In this document: piece after piece, positions 62,149-64,000 of the stretch
Layout: the number at the start of each line of letters is the position of its first letter
Position numbering within the stretch: position 1 is the stretch's first letter
NCBI RefSeq assembly: GCF_004054195.1
Contig: NZ_SBIW01000001.1
Coordinates: 434,001-498,000 of the forward strand
Length of the DNA: 64,000 nucleotides
Direction: 5' to 3'
Origin: Mucilaginibacter gilvus
Lineage (GTDB): Bacteria > Bacteroidota > Bacteroidia > Sphingobacteriales > Sphingobacteriaceae
The notes under the pieces: generated by a model
The model's input: the letters and a program-made list of their open reading frames with translations, nothing else
The model's database searches: none
What the model was told of the DNA's origin: nothing
Position numbers and translations under genes: made by a program

Positions 62149-63813
62149 ATGAAGAACATATATCGTTCGTTAGCAGTGCTTGCATTTTGCATATTTACCA
62201 TTACCGCCCACGCCCAGCTCGGCACCCAAAAAGAAGTTTTTACCCGCGCCGATACCCTGCGCGGATCGCTTACTACGCAGCTGCGTACCTGTTACGATAT
62301 CAACTATTACCATTTGGATATTAAATTCGATATCGATAAAAAGTACATCAGCGGTAACGTGCTGTTTAAGTTTACCGCAGTATCCGATTTTACTAAACTC
62401 CAGTTCGACCTGTGGAACAACCTGAAGATTGAGAAAGTAGTGTACAAAGGCCAGGAATTGAACTACACCCGCGAGTTTAACGCGGTGTTCCTCAGTTTCC
62501 CAAAAACCATCAGCAAGGGCAGTAAAGAGGAATTTACCGTGTACTATAGCGGCAACCCAACTATCGCCAAACGTGCGCCATGGGATGGCGGCGTGCAATA
62601 CGCCACCGATTCTTTAGGCAAGCCGCATGTGGCTACTGCCTGCCAGGGTATGGGCGCCAGCGTATGGTGGCCAACTAAAGATGTGCAGGACGATGAGGTA
62701 GATAGCGCCATGGTAAGCATCAGCGTACCAAACGGATTGAAAGATGTATCTAACGGACACCTGCGCAAGGTTACTAAACTCAAGGACGGCTACACCCGTT
62801 TCGATTGGTTTGTGGCCAACCCGATAAACAACTACAACCTCGAAGCCAATATTGGCGACTACGCACACTACACCGGCACCTACCAAGGCGAAAAAGGCAA
62901 ACTGGAAATGGATTTTTGGCCGTTAAGCTACAACATCGAAAAAGCAAAAAAACAATGGGGACTTGATGCGCCGCGCATGCTCAAAGCCTTCGAAAACTGG
63001 TTTGGGCCCTACCCCTTTTACGAGGACGGTTATAAACTGATAGAAACCCCGCACCTGGGGATGGAGCATCAAAGCGGAACGGCCTACGGTAACAAATACC
63101 GCAACGGCTACCTTGGCCGCGACCTATCGGGCACCGGCTGGGGCCTTAAATGGGATTTTATAGTAGTACACGAGAGCGGGCACGAATGGTTTGGCAACAA
63201 CATCACCAGTAAAGACCTCGCCGATATGTGGATACACGAAAGTTTCACCAACTACAGCGAATCGCTATTTATCGAAACCTTTTACGGCAAACAAGCCGGG
63301 CAGGAATACGTGCATGGCACCCGTATGGCCATCCAAAACGATGCCCCTATAATTGGGGCATACGGCGTAAACAAGGAGAGCAGCGGCGATATGTATTACA
63401 AAGGCGGCAACATGCTCAATATGGTGCGTACCATTATTAACGATGATGATAAATGGCGCGGCATCCTGCGTGGGCTCAACAAAACGTTCTACCACAAAAC
63501 CGTTACTTATGATGATGTGGTTGGCTACATTAACGCGCAAAGCGGCATGAACCTCTCACCCGTATTTGAGCAGTATCTGCAACATGTAAAGCTGCCGGTC
63601 TTAGAATTTATGACGATTCAGGGTAAGCTGATGGCCCGCTGGGTTGCGGAAACCCCCGGTTTCAACATGCCGGTAAAAGTAAGAGCGAAGGGTGGCGAGT
63701 ATAAATTCATCAAGCCGACCAGCCACTTCGCGCCGGTAAATATTGATGCGATAACGAAAGACAATATCGAGGCCGATACTTTTAATTATTACATCGGGGT
63801 GTTGGTAGACTAA
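62149..63813 (+). CDS. M1-family metallopeptidase (aminopeptidase N-like)
   Basis: A ~554-aa secreted zinc peptidase (signal IYRSLAVLAFCIFTITAHAQ). N-terminal beta-domain: CYDINYYHLDIKFDIDKKYISGNVLFKFTA. Exopeptidase-like motif GMEHQSGTAYGN (~residue 305), zinc site VVHESGHEWFGNNITSKDLADMWIHESFTNYSE (HExxH ~residue 342 and Glu ~19 residues on). It lacks the long C-terminal helical domain of ~870-aa aminopeptidase N, as is common for Bacteroidota M1 proteins. ATG 62149 is preferred over 62098, which overlaps the upstream gene. Confidence 0.94.
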   Translation: MKNIYRSLAVLAFCIFTITAHAQLGTQKEVFTRADTLRGSLTTQLRTCYDINYYHLDIKFDIDKKYISGNVLFKFTAVSDFTKLQFDLWNNLKIEKVVYKGQELNYTREFNAVFLSFPKTISKGSKEEFTVYYSGNPTIAKRAPWDGGVQYATDSLGKPHVATACQGMGASVWWPTKDVQDDEVDSAMVSISVPNGLKDVSNGHLRKVTKLKDGYTRFDWFVANPINNYNLEANIGDYAHYTGTYQGEKGKLEMDFWPLSYNIEKAKKQWGLDAPRMLKAFENWFGPYPFYEDGYKLIETPHLGMEHQSGTAYGNKYRNGYLGRDLSGTGWGLKWDFIVVHESGHEWFGNNITSKDLADMWIHESFTNYSESLFIETFYGKQAGQEYVHGTRMAIQNDAPIIGAYGVNKESSGDMYYKGGNMLNMVRTIINDDDKWRGILRGLNKTFYHKTVTYDDVVGYINAQSGMNLSPVFEQYLQHVKLPVLEFMTIQGKLMARWVAETPGFNMPVKVRAKGGEYKFIKPTSHFAPVNIDAITKDNIEADTFNYYIGVLVD

Positions 63814-64000
63814 TTTTGAGGAGTTAAATTTTGAAAACGCGAAAAAAGCAAAAAAACAACACCCAAAAGGCAGTAAAAACGACCTAAAAATGCAAAAAAA
63901 ACGCAAATTTTAGCAATTTTTGGAAAGTAATTCGCCGCTTTTTGCGCGGAAGGACACCGATTTGGAAATTACATCGCGGCACCTCAATAATTATTTTCGA
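63814..64000. other. Non-coding right edge
   Basis: An A-rich tract (63835-63905) followed by mixed sequence. No gene or clear terminator stem is seen before the window ends. Confidence 0.5.

Overview
The window looks like chromosomal DNA of a Bacteroidota bacterium, most likely family Sphingobacteriaceae (Mucilaginibacter or Pedobacter type). This is inferred from protein flavour and promoter style, not from a marker gene. Promoters fit the TTG-N19-TAnnTTTG pattern, Shine-Dalgarno sequences are largely absent, and the gene content is typical: an FadL-like porin, an atpDC pair with a very short epsilon subunit, a FucP-type sugar permease and a GxxExxY protein. Palindromic word-repeats litter the intergenic gaps. 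There is no rRNA, CRISPR array or prophage, and one tRNA.

Layout. (1) 1-17270 (+): right-hand part of a large exopolysaccharide locus, cut by the left edge. It holds about a dozen glycosyltransferases (three of them tandem paralogues), an FkbM and a class I methyltransferase, a Wzy-like polymerase, an exosortase-family protein, a WcaF-type acetyltransferase and a small lipoprotein. Most genes overlap by 1-17 bases, several with TTG or GTG starts. (2) 17275-19135 (-): obg, adk and tRNA-Arg(ACG). (3) 19344-29248: accessory genes, including an acyltransferase, a peroxiredoxin, a self-regulated ABC/GntR operon with a clear promoter-operator, a cysteine-free thioredoxin-fold lipid-exported protein, a quinone reductase, an SGNH lipoprotein and an FadL-like porin. 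(4) 29371-31973: atpD-atpC, then an antitoxin with a frameshifted ParE-like toxin.

(5) 33079-47031 (+): a complete valine/isoleucine/leucine biosynthesis operon, ilvD-ilvB-ilvN-ilvC-leuC-[GxxExxY element]-leuD-methyltransferase-leuB-methyltransferase-leuA-ilvA. It is preceded by a leader peptide rich in Ile/Val/Leu codons and mutually exclusive antiterminator/terminator hairpins, so transcription attenuation is likely. A 497-bp element with 41-bp terminal inverted repeats around a PD-(D/E)XK-like GxxExxY gene sits between leuC and leuD. A gene-less 92-bp relative lies at 59231-59322.

(6) 47311-51205: carotenoid genes crtI (-) divergent from crtB, an unknown secreted protein, a CrtYcd-type lycopene cyclase and a cytochrome b5-like protein. 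crtZ lies 6 kb away at 57132-57575 (-). Together they predict phytoene to lycopene to beta-carotene to zeaxanthin; no GGPP synthase is in the window. (7) 51399-64000: ECF-type sigma factor, murB, a glycosyltransferase, a sugar permease, an orphan antitoxin-like gene, dihydrolipoyl dehydrogenase, an S15-type hydrolase, an unknown secreted protein and an M1-type metallopeptidase.
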